Shown here: positions 59,289-64,000 of the stretch, in pieces
Position numbering within the stretch: position 1 is the first letter of the stretch
Layout of the letters: the number at the start of each line of letters is the position of its first letter
Source of the DNA: Chaenocephalus aceratus
Taxonomy: Eukaryota > Chordata > Actinopteri > Perciformes > Channichthyidae
Reading direction: 5' to 3'
Length of the DNA stretch: 64,000 nt
Assembly: GCA_023974075.1 (NCBI GenBank)
Contig: JAMFTG010001367.1
Span: 2,501 to 66,500 of the forward strand
Notes under the pieces: generated by a model
What the model saw: only the letters and a program-made list of their open reading frames with translations
What the model was told of the DNA's origin: nothing
The model's database searches: none
Translations under genes and position numbers: made by a program

Positions 59289-59890
59289 GCAGAGGTGGGA
59301 AAAGTACTCAGATCTTGTACTTGAGTAAAAGTAGAAGTACTCATACCTTGTTCTTGAGTAATAGTAGAAGTACTCAGATCTTGTAGTAAAAGTAGAAGTA
59401 CTCAGCTCTTGTAGTAAAAGTAGAAGTACTCAGACCTTGTACTTGAGTAACATAAGTACTCAGATCTTGTAGTAAAAGTAGATGTACTCAGATCTTGTAG
59501 TAAAAGTAGAAGTACTCAGATCTTGTACTTGAGTAAAAGTAGAAATACTCAGATCTTGTACTTGAGTAAAAGTAGAAGTACTCAGATCTTGTACTTGAGT
59601 ACAAGTAGAAGTACTCAGATCTTGTATTTGAGTAAAAGTAGAAGTATTCAGATCTTGTTCTTGAGTAAAAGTAGAAGTACTCAGATCTTGTACTTGAGTA
59701 AAAGTAGAAGTACTCAGATCTTGTACTTGAGTAAAAGTATAAGTACTCAGATCTTGTACTTCAGTAAAAGTAGAAGTACCAGAGTGTAGGAATACTCTGT
59801 TACAGTAAAAGTCCTGCACTCAAAATGTTCCTCAAGTAAAAGTAGAAAAGTATTATCATCAAAATATAGTTAAAGTACAAAAAGTAAACT
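59289..59890. repeat. 33-bp 'AAGTACTCAGATCTTGTACTTGAG' repeat family
   Basis: A widespread teleost repeat. 'agaggtgggaaaagtactca' begins it, then about 14 units of AAGTAGAAGTACTCAGATCT plus TGTACTTGAGTAA (33 bp; some units are about 27 bp). The tail is 'aatactctgttacagtaaaa'. The 11-codon period leaves a minus frame open (DLSTSTFTQVQ), which is not a gene. Confidence 0.9.
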
Positions 59891-60120
59891 TAGTCATTTT
59901 ATCCATTTCAGATATGAATGATTATTTGGTTTATTAAAGGCAACAGAAAACAGAAACGTCTTCAGCCTGGATTTAAAAGCCAGTTTGTAAGGGAAATGCT
60001 GTGCTGTAATATTACCCATAATTACTGTTTGAAAGAAACATGGCCTCCACACAGTAATGGTTTGTTCTGGTCCCTGTGGGAATCCAGACTGGAGAGTGAA
60101 GAGTGGAAATGTCATCTAAT
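59891..60120 (-). mobile_element. LINE C-terminal fragment
   Basis: The minus strand reads LAFKSRLKTFLFSVAFN, the typical last residues of a fish L2-like LINE, directly beside the 33-bp repeat. It is a very short remnant. Confidence 0.55.
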
Positions 60121-60925
<805 letters not shown>

Positions 60926-61035
60926 ACTTTCACGGTAACACACAGCGTTTGGCTTGCTGTGAATTATTTATAACATTAGGTTGGCTCAGAGTTCGGTTCA
61001 CCCTGAGTTTTGTCTGCAGGTGAGGCAAGTGCTGA

Positions 61036-61475
61036 GGGTGTGGCTAACGGGAGAGCTAGATGTGTAGCATCAGTGTGGCTAACTGGGGAGCTAGCTGTGT
61101 AGCATCAGTGTGGCTAACTGGGGAGCTAGCTGTGTGGCATCAGTGTGGCTAACTGGAGAGCTAGCTGTGTAGCATCAGCATCAGTGTGGCTAACGGGAGG
61201 GCTAGCTGTGTAGCATCCGTGTGGCTAACTGGAGAGCTAGCTGTGTAGCATCAGCATCAGTGTGGCTAAAGGGAGAGCTAGCTGTGTGGCATCAGTGTGG
61301 CTAACTGGAGAGCTAGCTGTGTAGCATCAGCATCAGTGTGGCTAACGGGAGGGCTAGCTGTGTAGCATCAGTGTGGCTAACGGGAGGGCTAGCTGTGTAG
61401 CATCAGTGTGGCTAACTGGAGAGCTAGCTGTGTAGCATCAGTGTGGCTAAAGGGAGAGCTAGCTGTGTAGCATTA
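61036..61475. repeat. 35-bp minisatellite, about 12 units
   Basis: The unit is GTGTGGCTAACTGGAGAG then CTAGCTGTGTAGCATCA, with variants CTAACGGGAGGG, CTAAAGGGAGAG and an extra GCATCA in some units (41 bp). Confidence 0.92.
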
Positions 61476-61827
61476 GAACAGGAGGATGTGACAGACTGAC
61501 TGATTTACAAACAATTTAATTTATTAAAGAAAAGCATCCGTAGTTTGTTATAATACTTATTAACACCTACAAAAGTAAAGGATAAAATACCCCAAATAGT
61601 TTGGCTGGTTTGATAGCAAGGACTACAAATCCATCCTGTGATTTACTACATACAAAAAGAATTGGAATTTGTTTGCAGTATAGATTATATAACATTTAAC
61701 AGGGTTGCCAACTTTGGGTACCTGGCTGGAGTGAGATTTTGATATCATGGGTTTAATTACACATATGCGCACTAAATGGCTGCTATCGTGTCAGTAGCGG
61801 GACCTTAGCATATATATACGATATATA

Positions 61828-63359
61828 CAGTGGCGTAACGATCGACGGTGGAGCCGTTTTTTTTTTTCTTTCATTTTTTTTTGGGCTCCAATGGCATTTA
61901 TTGGTTCACGCAGTCTTCAAAGTAACCAAGCAACCTAAATTAATTTGTAATTTGTCTGTCCAATGACCTTGCTCCCTTTCATGTCATGTGAACCGTTTAA
62001 TCAACCTGTACTTTACTGTAGCTAGCAGCAGCAAGTTCGGTAGCATTATAAAAAAAGTAATAGCTTGCATTTATAATGTACAGCAAACCAAAACAAAGAG
62101 CAGTGCCTAAAAAGAGAAAGGACAAGAGAGAACAAGGAGATGTAACAGCTAAACTGACAAAATTAGACCTTTTTTTGTCATACATCGTCCTCGAAATCGA
62201 GCGCTAACGTTAACAATGTTGACGTGCAGCGGCAGCCGGAGGCTAACGATAGCTCACCTGCCTCACCACCATCATTGTCACTGTGACCTTTTTACCTGTG
62301 CTGGACTATGGGGATTTGTTGTATATGAATGCACCTGCCAATTACCTGAGCAAATTGGATGCTGCGTATCACAGTGCTCTGAGATTTGTCACAAATTGTA
62401 AAGCGCTGACTCATCACTGTACCCTGTATACCAAGGCAGGTTTACCATCACTCTCTGTACGGAGGCTCAGTCACTGGTACACTTTTATCTATAAAGCTTT
62501 GTTGCGTAAACTCCCGTATTATATCTGCTCTCTGATCTCACAGAGAGTTGCAAGCAGCTACTGTCTGAGGTCACATGATGTAGTCTTGTTAGATGTGCCG
62601 AGAGCAAGGACGGTCTTAGGTAAGACAGCTTTTATGTGCAGCTCCACTTGCTCGGAACAATCTTCAGCAAGAATTGAAACTGAGCAATCTCATTCCTCTG
62701 CATGTTTTTAAAGCTAGGCTAAATGAAATGCTTGCTGATACAATGGGCACTTGTAAATGTCTATAACTATGTATCCTGTAAATATAATGTATGATGTCCT
62801 TTATTGTTTTATGTTTCATGTGGAACCTATATGCTGCAGGTCTCTGTGAAAAAGAGATCAATGATCTCAATGGGACCAATCTGGTTAAATAAAGGTTTGA
62901 AATGAAATGAAATGAAATGAAATTGCCATGTAGCTCCACAAGTGAAGCTGTATCCGTGGCCGTGCAACCTTCCTCTCCAGCCAGCCAGGAGGAGAGGCTG
63001 GTCCAACAGTTCCCCCAAGGGCCCCAACCAATAGGGGACTCTATGGCGCTATTGAGACCCCCGACGCCAAGATCAAAAGCTATATTATAGCAACCGGTCC
63101 ATGTAGGCCTACCGGCTCATTCCCCAGAGACAAACATCAAGGAAACAGGTTTAATCCTCTTCTTAGTTCGCTGTGCCGTTGTCAGGCTGTGGTGGTCTGA
63201 GGCCAGGGCAGGCTGTTGTTGATAGCCTACATGTGGTGCTTCTGAGTGGTTGTGTATGTCTGTGCATGTGTGAGCGCATCAGCGTGCGCTTATGTTTGGG
63301 GGGGGGGGGCCCAAAACAATATTTGCACCGGGGCCAATCACAACCTTGTTACGCCACTG
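61828..63359. mobile_element. hAT-like element with CAGTGGCGTAAC ends and 8-bp duplication
   Basis: Left end CAGTGGCGTAAC and right end its exact inverse GTTACGCCACTG, flanked by GATATATA at 61820-61827 and 63360-63367. The matching site in copy 1 (near 53432) lacks the insertion and gives a near-empty site. The interior holds a LINE fragment at 62283-62925 and a poly-G at about 63300-63309. No transposase was recognised. Confidence 0.88.
62283..62925 (+). mobile_element. Non-LTR retrotransposon, 5'-truncated, C-terminal end and tail
   Basis: The frame from 62283 reads MTFLPVLDYGDLLYMNAPAN, YHSALRFVTNCKALTHHCTL, RRLSHWYTFIYKALLRKLPY and LGKTAF, matching the post-RT region of fish LINEs. After one frameshift near 62640 the other frame continues NNLQQELKLSNLIPLHVFKA and RLNEMLADTMGTCKCL to a TAA at about 62765. 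The 3' UTR ends in (AAATG)n at 62900-62922, a typical LINE microsatellite tail. The 5' part and the catalytic domain are missing. It is nested inside a hAT-like element. Confidence 0.8.
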
Positions 63360-63721
63360 GATATATACATTATAAATACACAATATACACAGACTATAAA
63401 GGGCACAAAGTTTCATTCACTAATGAAAGTCAAACACATGTTTGTTTCCACTGTTTTATTGTGTGCCTGTCGCGATAAGCAATTAATTGACTTATCGTAC
63501 GATAAATAAAAATGAACTCGACAACTTTTCTGACCTCAATACATTTACATTTACATGAGGATGTGACTAGCAGTTTGAAAGGATGTACTTGAATTATTGT
63601 TATATATTGTCATTATGTCAGGGGTCTAAAATGGTCATACAACGGTGCCGACAATATTATCGTTTATTGCAATAATTTCCGGGAAAATTTATCCAACAAA
63701 ATAAATTATCGTGAGAGGCCT

Positions 63722-63737
63722 ATAAATGACACACACA

Positions 63738-63774
<37 letters not shown>
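63722..63774. repeat. (CA)n microsatellite
   Basis: CA tract with CG interruptions at its start; the counterpart in copy 1 is at 53801-53842. Confidence 0.95.
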
Positions 63775-63778
<4 letters not shown>

Positions 63779-64000
63779 TCTTTGACTCTATTTTGGCCGA
63801 GTAGAACGATAAGCAGCAGACTTTTACTTTGTTATCATTTCTGCTGGATCTCAGATCTGCGCATGCGCAATACGGGTCGGATTGACCAACCGGCTCCCAC
63901 TGCTCTGCTGTCTGTTCACGTCGTTAAGAGTGGTGGGGGCGGGAGGGAGCGGATCCACAGCTCGAGCAGCTGTCAACTCAACATTGTAGATAACCAACCA

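Larger units (their letters stand above)
61700..64000. mobile_element. hAT-like element with CAGGGTTGCCAACT end, copy 2, cut by window edge
   Basis: 61700-61827 and 63360-64000 together match 53321-54112 almost base for base, including 'gcggatccacagctcgagca' near the end. The right terminus lies beyond the window. The copy is interrupted at the AT-rich stretch by the element 61828-63359. Confidence 0.75.

Overview
This is an animal nuclear DNA window, almost certainly from a ray-finned (probably percomorph) fish. Two genes with spliced, fish-like exons are recognisable. The rest is dominated by teleost-type repeats: non-autonomous hAT and PIF/Harbinger DNA transposons, L2-like LINE 3' ends, a tRNA-derived SINE fragment, long CA/GT microsatellites and several kilobase-scale minisatellites. 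Nothing bacterial, viral or CRISPR-like was seen.

Layout. 0-4.8 kb: the last coding exon of a p190 RhoGAP gene (arhgap5-like, + strand, 2446-2767), followed by a small tandem duplication that repeats the stop-codon region. 4.85-7.4 kb: a 151-bp satellite. 9.0-12.5 kb: about 95 copies of a 37-bp repeat. 12.9-23 kb: a transposon cluster. It holds a fold-back element, a 3-kb near-palindrome around a THAP-type exon, two hAT-like elements with perfect 8-bp target duplications, and a MADF-domain gene (- strand) whose second exon is split by one of those hAT elements.

23.9-31.9 kb: a nearly complete cysteine sulfinic acid decarboxylase gene (csad, - strand). Thirteen coding exons were read, about 499 codons in total, with the PLP-lysine motif. 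At least seven small frameshifting indels lie in otherwise perfect coding sequence. Its introns hold a TTAA-type MITE, an L2-like LINE, a Harbinger element, an interspersed repeat with expanded minisatellites and a 277-bp (AC)n tract.

32-64 kb: no confident gene. It holds a 23-bp array (35.1-37.1 kb), an 18-bp array (38.0-39.1 kb), a purine-rich array (39.8-40.9 kb), Harbinger copies, LINE fragments, a 215-bp triplication and at least five hAT-like elements, some nested (LINE in hAT in hAT at 61.7-64 kb).

The very long open reading frames over the 37-, 23- and 18-bp arrays come from repeat units that lack stops, and are not genes. The two real genes show no functional link: one is a Rho GTPase regulator, the other a taurine-biosynthesis enzyme. 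The best leads are the frameshift-riddled but otherwise conserved csad, the transposon-split MADF gene, the paired hAT copies with shared cargo, and the THAP-exon palindrome.
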